Source: Anaerobiospirillum thomasii
GTDB taxonomy: Bacteria; Pseudomonadota; Gammaproteobacteria; Enterobacterales; Succinivibrionaceae
Direction of reading: 5' to 3'
Assembly (NCBI RefSeq): GCF_900445255.1
Contig: NZ_UAPU01000007.1
Location: 450,001-514,000, forward strand
Length of the DNA: 64,000 nucleotides
The translations under genes and the position numbers were made by a program. The notes beneath the pieces were generated by a model, which did not search any database, had not been told where the DNA came from, and worked only from the letters and a program-made list of their open reading frames with translations. The stretch's first letter is position 1. Every line of letters starts with the position of its first letter. Below are positions 45,507 through 56,409 of the stretch, in pieces.

Positions 45507-47906
45507 TTAGAAATTGCCGCCGATGTTAAAGTTGAATGTCTCAGTCTCATCACCTTCATAATCCTTGATGGATTTGGCAAGTGAGAATATCAAAGGACCG
45601 ATTGGTGACATCCAGTTTAAAGATACACCGGCTGAAACACGATAATCTCCGGCACCATTATAGTTAAGATTAGTGCCCTTGATATACTTATCACCATTTG
45701 TATCCCACAGGGAGCCTGCATCAACAAACAGCGTAGTGCGCACCTGACGCTTATAGGCCTCTGACACAAGTGGTGTCGGAACATGGAACTCGGCTGATAC
45801 TGCCCACAGGGCATTACCACCTACGTTCTCATCTCCAAATGTATTCCCATAGATGGCCTTATTTCCTACACTGTTGTGCTTAAAGCCACGCAGCCACTCT
45901 GTACCGCCAAAATAATAGTTTTCAAAGTATGGCAGTATCTGATTGCGTCCTCTCTTCTTGCCATAGCCGTCACCATATGCAACACGGCCTTTGACAGAGA
46001 AGACAAAGTCGCGCTCATCATCAATTGGGAAATAATGGTAGGTATCGGCTGCGACCTTGTAGTACTGCAGATCTGATGTTGGAAGTGTACCTGACAGAAC
46101 CAGAGACTGACGTGAGCCCTGAGTTGGGAATATAGATCTGTCAAGGTTGTTACGTGTTATACCTGCAGTGCCTGTGTAGTTGTTAAAGGTTCTTTTCTTT
46201 CGTCCGCCCAGACCATAGATACCCCAGAAATAATCACCCTGCACGAAATTGCGTCCTGAGTTTTTAATCTTGGTGGACTCATAGCCAAGAGCATAGTGCA
46301 CTGAGGTATTTTCAGAAATAGGATAGCCTGAGTTTACCTCTACACCTATAGTTTCGTTGTCATAGGCAATAACGTCAGCATCATCACCCTGGAACTTGTC
46401 ATAGTAGACACGGCCGCCAAGAGAGATCTGATCTACAGTAAAGTAAGGATCGGTATAGCCTACCTCAATATGTCTTCTATAGTCATTGTCATAGGCCATA
46501 ACGGTGGCTCTTGAGCCCCAGCCAAAGACATTGTTCTGTGAAACACCGGCCTGCAGCATTACACCTGTGTTGGTTCCAAAGCCTATACCGCCTGAGATAG
46601 AGCCTGTAGGCTGTTCTTTTACCTTGACATCAAGATTTACAGTATCGGCAAGATTGCCTGATCTTTGTGTGTTTATTTCAACAGTTTCAAAGAAACCTGT
46701 TCTGTTTAAACGATCACGTGAGAGATCAACTGCCTCATTTGACAGCCAGGTGCCATCCATCTGACGCAGTTCACGGCGGATTACAGTATCATCAGTTGAG
46801 GTATTGCCGCTAATTATAACCTGTGACACATTGACGCGTGAGCCCGGATCTACAAAGAACTCAAGATCTACAGTCTTCTCCTTGTCATTAAAAACAGGGA
46901 AGGCCTCAACACGTGAATAGGCATAACCATACTTGCCAAGATAATTCTTAAGTGAGTCCTCCACAGCTGTTACCTGTGAGGCTGAATAGGTCTCACCCTC
47001 CTCAAGAGTCAAAAGTTCATTCATAGCATCGCCATACTTGAGAGTTTCGCCACGCAGTGAACTCTTGCCAAGTGTGTATTTATCGCCCTCATCAATGGTG
47101 ATGGTAAGATAGATACCTTTTTTATCAGGAGTAAGCTCCACACCTGTTGAAACAATCTTGAAGGCCACATAGCCTCGGTCAAGATAGTAGGATTTTAAAG
47201 ACTCAAGATCTGCTCTGAATTTCTGACTGTCATAGCGGGCATTGGCAAAGAAATTCCACCAAGGCACAGAGTCACGCAGCTGCATCTGAGCTAAAAGCAC
47301 ATCCTCATCAAAGGATTTATTGCCCACAATATTAATCTGCTCAATACTAGCAGAGACACCCTCTGTAAACTCAAGCTTGATATCCACTCTGTTACGTGGC
47401 AGATAGGTAAGCACAGGTTTTACTCTTGCCTGATACATACCGGCGCTGTGATAGAAGTCCTCAAGTGATTTTACAATATCATTTAAAGTCTGAATATTAA
47501 GGGCCTCACCTGCGCGCAGTCCCTGCTGATCAATTACGCCCTTTAAAGCCTTTTCCTCAACCTGTGAGTTACCTGCAAATTCAATTGCACCTATTGTAGG
47601 TCTTTCCTTGACATCAACTACAAAGGTATTACCGTCCCTTATAACTCTTACATCATCAAAGTTGCCTGTGGCATATAGTCTTTTCATGGCAAGGGCAGAG
47701 AGATCCTCTGTCAGCATATCTCCCTTTGAAACAGGCAGGGCCAGCAGTACGGCACCTAGTGAGACACGGTTTAAACCTCTTACCTTAATGTCTTCAATTA
47801 CAAAACTATCTGCAGCTGCCACAGCCTTAGCGTTAAACAGCAGTGACGATGACAGCACAGCTCCCAGACATAGGGCCATCTTTGTTTTGTTATAAAATCC
47901 TTTCAT
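45507..47906 (-). CDS. bamA: Outer membrane protein assembly factor BamA
   Basis: Central Omp85 protein of the Bam complex. Signal peptide, then five POTRA domains (about residues 33-430; the first begins [19 protein letters not shown]), then a 16-strand barrel ending in FNFNIGGNF with a terminal aromatic. The VRGF-type loop-6 motif reads WLRGF, in a context matching the family. 799 residues (E. coli 810). rseP lies upstream in the transcript. Confidence 0.97.
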   Translation of the reverse strand: MKGFYNKTKMALCLGAVLSSSLLFNAKAVAAADSFVIEDIKVRGLNRVSLGAVLLALPVSKGDMLTEDLSALAMKRLYATGNFDDVRVIRDGNTFVVDVKERPTIGAIEFAGNSQVEEKALKGVIDQQGLRAGEALNIQTLNDIVKSLEDFYHSAGMYQARVKPVLTYLPRNRVDIKLEFTEGVSASIEQINIVGNKSFDEDVLLAQMQLRDSVPWWNFFANARYDSQKFRADLESLKSYYLDRGYVAFKIVSTGVELTPDKKGIYLTITIDEGDKYTLGKSSLRGETLKYGDAMNELLTLEEGETYSASQVTAVEDSLKNYLGKYGYAYSRVEAFPVFNDKEKTVDLEFFVDPGSRVNVSQVIISGNTSTDDTVIRRELRQMDGTWLSNEAVDLSRDRLNRTGFFETVEINTQRSGNLADTVNLDVKVKEQPTGSISGGIGFGTNTGVMLQAGVSQNNVFGWGSRATVMAYDNDYRRHIEVGYTDPYFTVDQISLGGRVYYDKFQGDDADVIAYDNETIGVEVNSGYPISENTSVHYALGYESTKIKNSGRNFVQGDYFWGIYGLGGRKKRTFNNYTGTAGITRNNLDRSIFPTQGSRQSLVLSGTLPTSDLQYYKVAADTYHYFPIDDERDFVFSVKGRVAYGDGYGKKRGRNQILPYFENYYFGGTEWLRGFKHNSVGNKAIYGNTFGDENVGGNALWAVSAEFHVPTPLVSEAYKRQVRTTLFVDAGSLWDTNGDKYIKGTNLNYNGAGDYRVSAGVSLNWMSPIGPLIFSLAKSIKDYEGDETETFNFNIGGNF

Positions 47907-47933
47907 TTAGTTATCCTATGTTTTGAAGTTAGT

Positions 47934-49316
47934 CTACATTAAAGACTGTATATCGTTAAAAACTGAAAAAATTGTCAGTGCAATCAACACACCAAGTCCG
48001 AGCATGGTAAGAAAATACCTTACCCTCTCACCCGGAGTTTTTTTAGTTACAGCCTCATAAGCTATAAACAAAAGCTGTCCGCCGTCTAGTACCGGTACCG
48101 GCAACAGGTTGAATATACCTAAGTTTACACTAATGATAGCTAAAAATCCTAAAAATGATAATAGGCCATACTGCGCTGAACTGCCAGCACCCTTGGCTAT
48201 ACCTATAGGTCCTGAGATATTATCTGCTGCAATTGAGCCTGAGACTAAAAGGGCTATAGATTTTACAATAAAGGTTGAGACTTGATAAGTTTTAGCAAAG
48301 CTATAGAGAACAGCCTCAAAAAATCCATATTCTTTAGTGTGAAACAGTCCCTGATAAGGCTCAACCTTGAAGCCCACACCTACATAAACACGGGCACTTT
48401 TACCAAGACTCTTATCATCAGGCAGCTGTGCTGACGGATAGACTGTGGTGCTATACAGCTGACCATCTCTTTTGACTATAAACTCAAGACTCTTTTTATC
48501 AGGATTGTGATTTATGATTTTATAAAACTGCGCAAAGGCCTTAATCTCAACTCCATCTACAGATATAAGTCTGTCCCCCTTGCGAATGCCGGCCTTATAG
48601 GCAGGTGAGTTGTCCATGACCACATCTATAATCTGTGTTTCAAGACCGCGAAACGGTGCAAAGCCTAAAGCCTGAAAAATATCTGTATCACGTGTGAGCG
48701 TAACAGACTCAAGATTCATATCAATACGGCGCAGCTCATCCTTGCCTATATTGCCTCTGACATCAAGAGTCACACTCTGCCCCATATGGCCTACAAGAGG
48801 CAGCATTAGAGCTGACCAGTCAGGTACATCTTTATCATTTATTGCCTCAATGGCATCATACTGCCTAAGACCGCTGTGATAGGCCAAAGATGTAGGCTCG
48901 ACATAACCTACTACAGGCTTCATGGTGGTAATGCCATGCATAGCGGCAATAGTATAGATAACAAGAGCCAGCAGTATATTGGCAAGAGGGCCTGCTGCCA
49001 CAATAAAGGCTCTTTGCGCTACAGACTTGTGCTTAAAGGAGTATTTTACAAAATCCTCAGGTTTGTACTTTTTGGCATCATCCTCATCCATCTCGCCTAG
49101 CATCTGTACATAACCGCCAAGAGGAATGGCTGTAATGCCATACTCACATCCATCTTTACCGCGCCTTTTGATAATGGCTTTGCCAAAACCTATATAAAAA
49201 CGCAGCACTTTAACGCCGCAGGCGCGGGCTGCAAAAAAATGTCCTGCCTCATGAATGGCAACTAAAAGACCTAATGCAACAACAAAAAATATAAGATTCC
49301 ACAGAGCGTCTGTCAT
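47934..49316 (-). CDS. rseP: Regulated intramembrane protease RseP
   Basis: Site-2 zinc metalloprotease that cuts the RseA anti-sigma factor and signal peptides. HEAGH at residues 22-26, then two PDZ domains, then the second metal-binding region NLLPVPVLDGGQL. About four membrane segments. The ATG at 49316 is chosen (AGGG 7 bases upstream), giving 460 residues; a TTG at 49322 would overlap the dxr stop. It starts 3 bases after dxr. Confidence 0.95.
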   Translation of the reverse strand: MTDALWNLIFFVVALGLLVAIHEAGHFFAARACGVKVLRFYIGFGKAIIKRRGKDGCEYGITAIPLGGYVQMLGEMDEDDAKKYKPEDFVKYSFKHKSVAQRAFIVAAGPLANILLALVIYTIAAMHGITTMKPVVGYVEPTSLAYHSGLRQYDAIEAINDKDVPDWSALMLPLVGHMGQSVTLDVRGNIGKDELRRIDMNLESVTLTRDTDIFQALGFAPFRGLETQIIDVVMDNSPAYKAGIRKGDRLISVDGVEIKAFAQFYKIINHNPDKKSLEFIVKRDGQLYSTTVYPSAQLPDDKSLGKSARVYVGVGFKVEPYQGLFHTKEYGFFEAVLYSFAKTYQVSTFIVKSIALLVSGSIAADNISGPIGIAKGAGSSAQYGLLSFLGFLAIISVNLGIFNLLPVPVLDGGQLLFIAYEAVTKKTPGERVRYFLTMLGLGVLIALTIFSVFNDIQSLM

Positions 49317-49318
49317 GT

Positions 49319-50509
49319 TCAATCCCTGTCTATAAGTCTTAGAATATAGCTGCGCGCTTCTTTGTCTATGCGTAATATATCATCAAGATTGTCACACTGC
49401 TCACAGGCAAAATGATCAAGAGCTTTGCGGCAGTTTGCGGCTATATCTGTAAATCTTATTTTCTCATCTAAAAAGCATTGTACCAGGACTTCATTGGCAG
49501 CGTTGAGCGCTGTGGTGGCGCCCTGTCCAAGACGTGAGGCCTCCATGGCAAGCTTAAGACATGGATAGCGCTTAAAATCAGGTTTATCAAAGCTCAAAGG
49601 CTGCATATTGACAAAATCAAGAGGCTCAACTGCAGCTGCGACACGCTCTGGATAGGCAAGTGATCTGGCTATAGGAGTCTGCATAGATGGTGTACCAAGC
49701 TGGGCTAAAACTGCACCGTCGACATACGAGACCATAGAGTGCACCACAGACTGAGGGTGCAACAGCACCTCAATTTTATCGTCACTTGCATTAAACAGAT
49801 ATCGTGCCTCAATAAACTCAAGCCCCTTGTTCATCATAGTGGCACTGTCAACGCTGATCTTAGGTCCCATGCTCCAGACAGGATGATTTACAGCCATGGC
49901 AGGAGTTATAGAGTCAAACTCATCAAGACTTTTTTGTCTAAATGGTCCACCTGAGCCTGTAAGTAGAATTTTTCTTACTCCAAGAGCGTCAAGATCACAA
50001 AAGCCTATGGTGTTCTGTGCCTGCTCTGGCAGAGACTGAAAAATGGCACTGTGCTCAGAGTCAATTGGAATGACACGTGAGCCTGATTTTTTGACGGCAT
50101 CAAAAAAAATGGTGCCTGACATTACGAGGGCCTCTTTATTGGCAAGGCCTATTTCAACACCGCTCTTTACAGCCTCAAGCGTTGGCTTTAAACCTGCGGC
50201 TCCTACAATGGCGGCGACAACCTGCTGCGCCTCTCCATCGCCTGCTATCTCACAGACACCATCAAAGCCTGAGAGAACATCGCACTTGAGCTTTAAAGAG
50301 ACAAGAGCATCTTTAAGCTCACCTGCACTTTTACTGTCATACATAGCCACACGCTCTGGGGCGAAGTTTTTGACAATATCCACCATGCCTTTGACATTGT
50401 AGTTGGCTACAGCAGAGTGCAGCTTATAACTTTCTTCATTAGCCTTAATTACATTAAGGGTGCTCTGGCCTATTGATCCTGTGGCTCCAAGCAGTGTTAC
50501 CTTTTTCAT
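49319..50509 (-). CDS. dxr: 1-deoxy-D-xylulose 5-phosphate reductoisomerase
   Basis: Second step of the MEP isoprenoid pathway. NADPH motif LLGATGSIGQSTL at the start; catalytic region IPIDSEHSAIFQ; GPKISVDSATMMNKGLE; and LHPQSVVHSMV. 396 residues (E. coli 398). It lies after cdsA, as in Pseudomonas and Vibrio, not between frr and uppS as in E. coli. Confidence 0.97.
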   Translation of the reverse strand: MKKVTLLGATGSIGQSTLNVIKANEESYKLHSAVANYNVKGMVDIVKNFAPERVAMYDSKSAGELKDALVSLKLKCDVLSGFDGVCEIAGDGEAQQVVAAIVGAAGLKPTLEAVKSGVEIGLANKEALVMSGTIFFDAVKKSGSRVIPIDSEHSAIFQSLPEQAQNTIGFCDLDALGVRKILLTGSGGPFRQKSLDEFDSITPAMAVNHPVWSMGPKISVDSATMMNKGLEFIEARYLFNASDDKIEVLLHPQSVVHSMVSYVDGAVLAQLGTPSMQTPIARSLAYPERVAAAVEPLDFVNMQPLSFDKPDFKRYPCLKLAMEASRLGQGATTALNAANEVLVQCFLDEKIRFTDIAANCRKALDHFACEQCDNLDDILRIDKEARSYILRLIDRD

Positions 50510-50615
50510 TAAAATCCTATATGTTCATTTATTTAAAGCTTTGCTATTGTAAAGAGCTTTTAGCGTAATTACTGTTCAACAGTGCATATTTTGCCTAAAA
50601 CCCAAGCACTATCTT

Positions 50616-51476
50616 TTAAAAAAGAGCTCTGTCAAGCAGCAGATAGAAGCTGATAAAGACAGGCACGGCTGCAAGCTGTGAATCTATTCTGTCAAGCATG
50701 CCACCATGGCCTGGGAATATACGGCCTGAATCTTTAATATCCACAATACGCTTGAACATGCTCTCCACCAGATCGCCAATTACAGAAAAGATAATGGCAG
50801 CACAGCCTGCCACATACAGTGCTATGGTATTAACCTGATAGATTGAATAAAAATCATAATAACTAAAAACGCTAAGACCGATGAGTGCTGCAGCTATGCC
50901 GCCATATACACCCTCAAGAGTCTTTTTAGGACTTACAGCTTCTAAAAGCTTGTGTCTGCCAAAGGCGCGGCCTGTAAAATAGGCCCCTGAGTCTGCAAGC
51001 CAGACAAGTGCCATAACGGCAAGCACTAAAAATGAACCTTCAAGTCTGTCATTGTGATAATTGACTGAGCGCAGCACTATAATGCCCATTAAAAAAGGCA
51101 GAAGCATAAACAGTGCTAAAAATGTGGTCAGCGTGGTATTGTTATGCCAGGCAGTATTTTTCGGAAAGCTCTTTAAAAGCGGAATGGAGCCTATCCAGAA
51201 CAGACAGGAGATAGCTATTAAATAATAGACAAAAGATGGAATTATACCTTCAATATACAGACCTGGAGGGGCAAAGTAAAATACTGCACTTGAGGCCACA
51301 GTTGCTGTAAGTAAAAATGTAAGGCGTGATTTAAAACCAAGCAGCGGGCCCATTTCATAGGCACCAAGTGTATATATGGCCAGAGCTCCAATTACAAAAA
51401 ACTCATAGTCAACAACAAAAAGCCATACATAGGCCAGGGCTAAAAGACATAGTGCGGTTATAATTCTAATACCCAC
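50616..51476 (-). CDS. cdsA: Phosphatidate cytidylyltransferase
   Basis: Polytopic membrane enzyme that makes CDP-diacylglycerol for phospholipid synthesis. The signature near the C-terminus is intact: DLVESMFKRIVDIKDSGRIFPGHGGMLDRIDS; also SPKKTLEGVYGG. 286 residues with about eight hydrophobic segments. The start is GTG and overlaps the uppS 3' end by 11 bases. Confidence 0.95.
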   Translation of the reverse strand: MGIRIITALCLLALAYVWLFVVDYEFFVIGALAIYTLGAYEMGPLLGFKSRLTFLLTATVASSAVFYFAPPGLYIEGIIPSFVYYLIAISCLFWIGSIPLLKSFPKNTAWHNNTTLTTFLALFMLLPFLMGIIVLRSVNYHNDRLEGSFLVLAVMALVWLADSGAYFTGRAFGRHKLLEAVSPKKTLEGVYGGIAAALIGLSVFSYYDFYSIYQVNTIALYVAGCAAIIFSVIGDLVESMFKRIVDIKDSGRIFPGHGGMLDRIDSQLAAVPVFISFYLLLDRALF

Positions 51477-52224
51477 TTTCTTGCTCCTGTATCTGTTTTG
51501 AGGTCATACCAAAACGCCTTTCTCTTTTTGAAAAGAATTGCAGGGCCAAAAGCAGCTCACTGTCATCAAAATCAGGCCATAAGGTATCAGTTACATAAAA
51601 TTCAGCATAGGCACACTGCCATAAAAGAAAATTGCTGATGCGCATTTCACCACCTGTACGAATGAGCAGATCCACATCATCAGGACAGGACAGATGTTGT
51701 TGCAGCATGCTCTCATCAATATCCTGAGCCTGCACTTGACCCTTTTTGACCATGGAGGCAAGCACTCTTGTTGCCTGTACCATATCCCAGCGTCCGCCGT
51801 AGTTGGCGGCAATGTTTAAGGTAAGACCGTCATTGTTGCAGGTCAGATCCTGTGCCTTTTCAATTGACTTTACAAGTGATGGGGAAAAACGCGAAATATC
51901 GCCTATTACATTTAATCTGATATTGTTTTCATTAAGCTTTGCAACCTGTCTTTTTAAAGACAGAGCAAAAAGCTCCATAAGGGCACTGACCTCAGCCTGC
52001 GGTCTTCTCCAGTTTTCAGATGAGAAAGCAAAAAGAGTCAGCTTTTGAATTTCTAAGGCTGTGGCGCTTTTAATCACATTGGTGACTACATCTGCGCCTT
52101 TGTGATGACCACGGATGCGGGACATACCTTTTCTCTCTGCCCAGCGGCCGTTTCCATCCATAATAATTGCAAGATGGCGGGGGATTTTAAGATCTCGCCC
52201 CGCGCATATTTTTTTGTCTAACAT
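51466..52224 (-). CDS. uppS: Undecaprenyl diphosphate synthase
   Basis: cis-prenyltransferase that makes the C55 lipid carrier for peptidoglycan and O-antigen. Catalytic Asp in IIMDGNGRWAERKG (near residue 22), FAFSSENWRRP and DLLIRTGGEMRISNFLLWQ are diagnostic. 252 residues, normal length. Confidence 0.97.
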   Translation of the reverse strand: MLDKKICAGRDLKIPRHLAIIMDGNGRWAERKGMSRIRGHHKGADVVTNVIKSATALEIQKLTLFAFSSENWRRPQAEVSALMELFALSLKRQVAKLNENNIRLNVIGDISRFSPSLVKSIEKAQDLTCNNDGLTLNIAANYGGRWDMVQATRVLASMVKKGQVQAQDIDESMLQQHLSCPDDVDLLIRTGGEMRISNFLLWQCAYAEFYVTDTLWPDFDDSELLLALQFFSKRERRFGMTSKQIQEQESGY

Positions 52225-52240
52225 AAAGTTTAAGATTGAA

Positions 52241-52798
52241 TTAAACTTCCATTAGCTCTTTTTCTTTGGCAGCTAACAGATCATCACACTGCTTGATGGT
52301 AGCATCTGTAAGCTTCTGAATCTGCTCTTCTCCGCCTCTCTGCTCATCCTCAGAGATATCCTTTGACTTCTGCAGATCTTTGAGCTCAGCGTTGGCGTCA
52401 CGGCGGATATTTCTCACCTCGACACGGCTCTGCTCAACTTCACCGCGCACAACCTTTACAAGCTCCTTGCGGCGATCTTCTGTCAGCGGTGGAAGAGGAA
52501 CACGAATATCTACACCGGTAATTACAGGGTTCAGGCCAAGCTCTGATTTCTGAATAGCCTTTTCAACGTCCTTAACAGCATTTCTGTCAAATACTGTAAG
52601 CTTTAAGGTGCGGGCATCTTCAACATTTACCTGAGCAACCTGACGCAAAGGGGTAGGAGTGCCGTAGTAGTCAACCATTACACCGTCTAAAATGGCAGGC
52701 TGTGCTCGGCCTGTACGTACTTTTGAAAGACGGCTGCGCAGTGACTCTAAAGCCTTTTGCATACGATCATTAGCTTTTTGTTTTACATCATTAACCAT
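52241..52798 (-). CDS. frr: Ribosome recycling factor
   Basis: Splits post-termination ribosomes with EF-G. 185 residues, all-family length. Recognisable runs: [49 protein letters not shown] and [16 protein letters not shown]. 3 bases after pyrH. Confidence 0.98.
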   Translation of the reverse strand: MVNDVKQKANDRMQKALESLRSRLSKVRTGRAQPAILDGVMVDYYGTPTPLRQVAQVNVEDARTLKLTVFDRNAVKDVEKAIQKSELGLNPVITGVDIRVPLPPLTEDRRKELVKVVRGEVEQSRVEVRNIRRDANAELKDLQKSKDISEDEQRGGEEQIQKLTDATIKQCDDLLAAKEKELMEV

Positions 52799-52801
52799 TT
52801 A

Positions 52802-53536
52802 TTAAACTCCTGTGGTACAAACCAGAGTACCTTCATCCTCACCTAAAGAGGCGCGAAGCAGTGCGCCCTCCTTGTTCATAGAGAAGACACGGATAGACAT
52901 CTGATGGTCGCGAGCCAATGCAAAAGCAGTTAAGTCCATTACTTCAAGCTCACGCTTTAGCACCTCGTCAAAACTCAGACGGTCAAAACGCTGTGCATTT
53001 TTATCCTTCATAGGATCAGCTGTGTATATGCCATCAACCTTGGTGGCTTTAAAGACCTCATCACAGCAGAGCTCAACACCACGTAAAATAGCGGCTGTAT
53101 CTGTAGTAAAGAAAGGAGATCCGGTACCACCTGCAACAATAAGGGCCTGGCCTTTGGATAAAATCTCACGGCCCTGCACGGCACTGTACTGTGCACTTAT
53201 AGATGGAATGCCATAGGCGCTCATCAGCACACACTCACCGCCCTGTCTTACAAGCTCATCGCGCATGGCAAGACCGTTCATAACGGTGGCAAGCATGCCC
53301 ATCTGATCACCTGCAACACGGTCAAGGCCGGCCTTCTGCAGTGCCGCGCCACGGAAAATATTACCGCCGCCTATAACTAGCACTACCTGTACACCGTGCT
53401 CCTGCACCTTTCTAATCTGAGCTGCTGTAGCTGATAAAATCTCAGGCTCAATACCAAAACCGCTCTGTCCGCCAAGTGCTTCACCTGACAGCTTTAATAA
53501 GATACGTCTTGCTTTTCCCGGCTGTAAAGAGGTCAT
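52802..53536 (-). CDS. pyrH: UMP kinase
   Basis: Hexameric UMP kinase of the amino-acid-kinase fold. RILLKLSGEALGG, VVLVIGGGNIFRG and KATKVDGIYTADP are characteristic. 244 residues. Lies between tsf and frr in the conserved order. Confidence 0.97.
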   Translation of the reverse strand: MTSLQPGKARRILLKLSGEALGGQSGFGIEPEILSATAAQIRKVQEHGVQVVLVIGGGNIFRGAALQKAGLDRVAGDQMGMLATVMNGLAMRDELVRQGGECVLMSAYGIPSISAQYSAVQGREILSKGQALIVAGGTGSPFFTTDTAAILRGVELCCDEVFKATKVDGIYTADPMKDKNAQRFDRLSFDEVLKRELEVMDLTAFALARDHQMSIRVFSMNKEGALLRASLGEDEGTLVCTTGV

Positions 53537-53551
53537 TTTATTTCTCCAAAA

Positions 53552-54430
53552 TTACTTAGAAGAAGCGGCGATCTGAGCCTGCACTTCTTCAGCAAAGTTG
53601 GATTCTTTCTTCTCGATACCCTCACCTACCTCAAAACGTACGAATGAGATAGCCTCAGCACCATTGTTCTTTAACAGATCGCCAACTGAGATTGATGGAT
53701 CCATTACGAATGGCTGACCGGTCAGAGAAACTTCACCGGTGAACTTCTTCATACGGCCTTCAACCATCTTCTCGGCAATTTCCTTTGACTTGCCAGACTG
53801 CATGGCGATATCGATCTGGATCTGACGCTCCTTCTCAACAACCTCGGCAGATACATCCTCTGGCTTTACGAAATCTGGCTTTGAGGCACATACGTGCATA
53901 GCTACGTGCTTGGCAAGCTCGTTGTCACCGCCCTTTAAGGATACTATAACGCCGATACGACGGTTTGAGTGTACGTACAGACCAAGGTTCTCACCCTCAA
54001 CACGTACCATACGACGCAGATTGAGGTTCTCACCGATCTTGGCGACTAAAGCTGTAAGAGCATCAGCAACGCTCTGGCCATCTATCTGCTCGTTCTTTAA
54101 AGCCTCAACATCGCTTACACCTGAAGCTAAAGCTAAGTTTGCAACCTTAGCAGCAAAGTCCTGGAACTCAGCATTCTTGGCAGCAAAGTCGGTCTCTGAG
54201 TTTAACTCAACTAATACAGCGGCATTGCCTTCCTGTGCACAGGCAATAGTACCCTCGGCAGCAGTACGGGTGGCTTTCTTGGCAGCCTTTAAGGCACCGC
54301 TCTTTCTCATCTCTTCAATAGCAGCCTCGATATTGCCGTCTGTAGCAACCAGAGCCTTTTTGCAGTCCATCATGCCTGCGCCAGTGATATCGCGCAGCTC
54401 TTTAACCATTGCAGCTGTTACATTAGCCAT
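53552..54430 (-). CDS. tsf: Translation elongation factor Ts
   Basis: Guanine-nucleotide exchange factor for EF-Tu. [12 protein letters not shown]-type motif reads [19 protein letters not shown]; also [12 protein letters not shown]. 292 residues (E. coli 283). A terminator-like hairpin separates it from rpsB. Confidence 0.97.
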   Translation of the reverse strand: MANVTAAMVKELRDITGAGMMDCKKALVATDGNIEAAIEEMRKSGALKAAKKATRTAAEGTIACAQEGNAAVLVELNSETDFAAKNAEFQDFAAKVANLALASGVSDVEALKNEQIDGQSVADALTALVAKIGENLNLRRMVRVEGENLGLYVHSNRRIGVIVSLKGGDNELAKHVAMHVCASKPDFVKPEDVSAEVVEKERQIQIDIAMQSGKSKEIAEKMVEGRMKKFTGEVSLTGQPFVMDPSISVGDLLKNNGAEAISFVRFEVGEGIEKKESNFAEEVQAQIAASSK

Positions 54431-54455
54431 TTAAAAAATTCCTCTAAATGTTTTT

Positions 54456-54481
54456 AAAAAGGCCGGAATACTCCAGCCTTT
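54456..54481 (-). terminator. Attenuator between rpsB and tsf
   Basis: On the - strand, AAAGGCTGGA and TCCGGCCTTT pair (one G-T wobble) around a short loop, followed by T-runs. It lies in the rpsB-tsf gap and may lower tsf relative to rpsB. Confidence 0.7.
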
Positions 54482-54535
54482 AACACAATACAAATCGCAT
54501 TATGCCATTAAGGCATGTGCCTAAAAAAATCTATA

Positions 54536-55279
54536 TTATTCAGCCTGCTCAGCAGTCTCTGCAGCAACCTCAGGGGCAGCCTCAACAACCTGACCCTGCT
54601 CCATGCGGGCGGCATTGATGGTCTCAACGGCACCCTTTAAGTAGAGCTCTACTGCACGGATAGCATCGTCGTTACCTGGAATAATGTAGTTAACGCCATC
54701 TGGGTTTGAGTTGGTATCAACAACTGCAACTACTGGAATGCCAAGATTGTTGGCTTCTTTGATAGCAATGTGCTCAACTTCAGCGTCGATTACGAATAAG
54801 GCATCTGGCAGACCGCCCATATCCTTGATACCGCCTAATGAACGGTTGAGCTTCTCAAGCTCACGGGTACGTAACAGAGCTTCTTTCTTGGTGAGCTTGT
54901 CAAAGGTACCGTCAGTTGACTGAATCTCAAGCTCCTTTAAACGCTTGATTGACTGACGTACAGTCTTCCAGTTGGTGAGCATACCACCTAACCAGCGGTG
55001 ATCAACATAGTACTGACCACAGGCCTCGGCAGCTGGACCAACCTTGTCGCAGGCGGCTCTCTTGGTGCCTACGAATAAAATCTTACCCTTGTGAGCTACT
55101 GTGCTTGACAGGAAGTTTAATGCGTCTTCGTAGCACTGTACAGTCTTATCGAGGTTGATGATGTGTACACCGTTTCTTGCACCAAAGATGTACTGTTTCA
55201 TCTTTGGATTCCAGTAACGAGTCTGATGGCCGAAGTGAACGCCTGCCTGAAGCATGTCGCGCATGGTAATTGATGACAT
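54536..55279 (-). CDS. rpsB: 30S ribosomal protein S2
   Basis: Small-subunit protein S2. Begins [26 protein letters not shown] and contains [29 protein letters not shown] and [24 protein letters not shown]. 247 residues with an Ala/Glu-rich tail. AGAGG precedes the ATG. First gene of the - strand block, with a structured leader upstream. Confidence 0.98.
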   Translation of the reverse strand: MSSITMRDMLQAGVHFGHQTRYWNPKMKQYIFGARNGVHIINLDKTVQCYEDALNFLSSTVAHKGKILFVGTKRAACDKVGPAAEACGQYYVDHRWLGGMLTNWKTVRQSIKRLKELEIQSTDGTFDKLTKKEALLRTRELEKLNRSLGGIKDMGGLPDALFVIDAEVEHIAIKEANNLGIPVVAVVDTNSNPDGVNYIIPGNDDAIRAVELYLKGAVETINAARMEQGQVVEAAPEVAAETAEQAE

Positions 55280-55309
55280 TGAGTTTTCCTCTTAAATGGG
55301 TTTTGCCTC

Positions 55310-55365
55310 CACTGTTTCGCAGCTTTAACCTTGACGGCACCCAAAGTCTGCGTGAATAAACAGTG
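55310..55365 (-). promoter_or_regulatory. S2-type autoregulatory mRNA leader of rpsB-tsf
   Basis: The transcript can form an outer 8-bp stem (CACTGTTT, 55358-55365, with AAACAGTG, 55310-55317) enclosing a second stem CGCAG-A-CTTT / AAAG-CTGCG with one bulged A and a loop holding GGGTGCCGTCAAGG. The outer stem ends about 30 bases before the rpsB ATG. S2 is known to repress its own operon through a conserved gammaproteobacterial leader; identity with that element is inferred from position and structure. The rest of 55366-55498 is AT-rich; a TAGAAT on the - strand near 55420 may be the -10. Confidence 0.6.
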
Positions 55366-55498
55366 TGTGTTTTCGAAAAAAATTAAAAATACGCCTTATA
55401 TTAAAGGCACTGTATTCTATCATGTTTAGCTATATTTTTATAAAGTATTTTTAACTTTATCTCAAAAATTACCTTCCTTTTAACTACTATACTGTAAT

Positions 55499-55529
55499 AA
55501 AAAACCAAAAAGGCGACCGAAGCCGCCTT
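55499..55529 (-). terminator. Intrinsic terminator after the solute-binding protein gene
   Basis: On the - strand, AAGGCGGC-TTCG-GTCGCCTT forms a stem capped by a UUCG tetraloop, then a T-rich tract. It ends the SBP1 transcript before the rpsB promoter. Confidence 0.88.
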
Positions 55530-55560
55530 GTAACTAACACAACAAAAGAGGTAGAAAAAA

Positions 55561-56337
55561 TTATTTAAAATACTTCTTTATAATCTTATCGAGCGTACCG
55601 TCAAGTTTCATGCGATACATCTCTGTTGATATATCATAGGCATAAGGCGAGTCCTTGGCAAAGCCAAAGGCAATCTGTCCGTGTTGTCTGTCGTAGATTT
55701 TATCAACAATCTGCAGATTAAAGGCTGGCATAGTCTGAGCAAAGTACTCAATAATAGGTTTGTCATAGACCATAGCATCAAGTTTGCCCTGAGTTACTGC
55801 CACTATGCCAATCATAAAGCTTGACAGCTGCACTTTCTCAGCTCCTGGGATATTTCTGTCAATAAAATCCTCACCTGTGGTGCCAAGAACTGCACCTACT
55901 TTGCCATTGGAGAATTTTTTAATATCATCAACATTGTTATATTTTTTCTTTGAGTAGATTACGCTAAGACCTGTATCAAAGTAGATATGGCTAAAATCCA
56001 TAAACTCAGTACGTTCTATTGTTGCTGACAGACAGCCTGCCAGCACATCAATCTGTTTATTTTTTACTCTTCTTAGCTGCTCGCCGCGCAGCATAGGCAG
56101 AATACGGTTTTCTGCAAGTTCAAAGCCAAGGCGCTTTTTTAGCTCCATGATAATATCAATATCAAGGCCAACTGGAGTTATATAATCATTAGCTAGTGTT
56201 GCAAAAGGAGGGTTGGTCGGATCTACGCCAATACGCAGTGTTTTTCCGGCAAGCTCACCTGCGGCTTGGGCTGGGCATACGATCAAAGCCATAGCTGCAA
56301 TGGCAGCAGCACCGAAGGTCTTTTTTATCAAACTCAT
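55561..56337 (-). CDS. Periplasmic solute-binding protein, SBP_bac_3 type (copy 1)
   Basis: 258-residue extracytoplasmic binding protein of the amino-acid-type cluster. Signal peptide (AAAIAAMALIVCPAQA), then KTLRIGVDPTNPPFATL, the GLDIDIIMELKKRLGFE lobe-1 helix and a second lobe with KVGAVLGTTGEDF and MVYDKPIIEYF. No permease or ATPase gene is adjacent. Instead the gene follows a chemoreceptor gene by 72 bases, suggesting the protein presents ligand to that receptor. The ligand is unknown. A diverged paralogue lies at 58158-58925. Confidence 0.88.
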   Translation of the reverse strand: MSLIKKTFGAAAIAAMALIVCPAQAAGELAGKTLRIGVDPTNPPFATLANDYITPVGLDIDIIMELKKRLGFELAENRILPMLRGEQLRRVKNKQIDVLAGCLSATIERTEFMDFSHIYFDTGLSVIYSKKKYNNVDDIKKFSNGKVGAVLGTTGEDFIDRNIPGAEKVQLSSFMIGIVAVTQGKLDAMVYDKPIIEYFAQTMPAFNLQIVDKIYDRQHGQIAFGFAKDSPYAYDISTEMYRMKLDGTLDKIIKKYFK

Positions 56338-56409
56338 TTTACACCTTACATCATAGCAGTAATAATAAACAAAACTATAAAGCAGGCCAGGCCTGCTTCC
56401 TGACTCTAC

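Noticed and set aside
45876-47895. Open frames antisense to or out of frame with bamA
   Set aside because: bamA has full POTRA and barrel features; the others show no start signals or domains.
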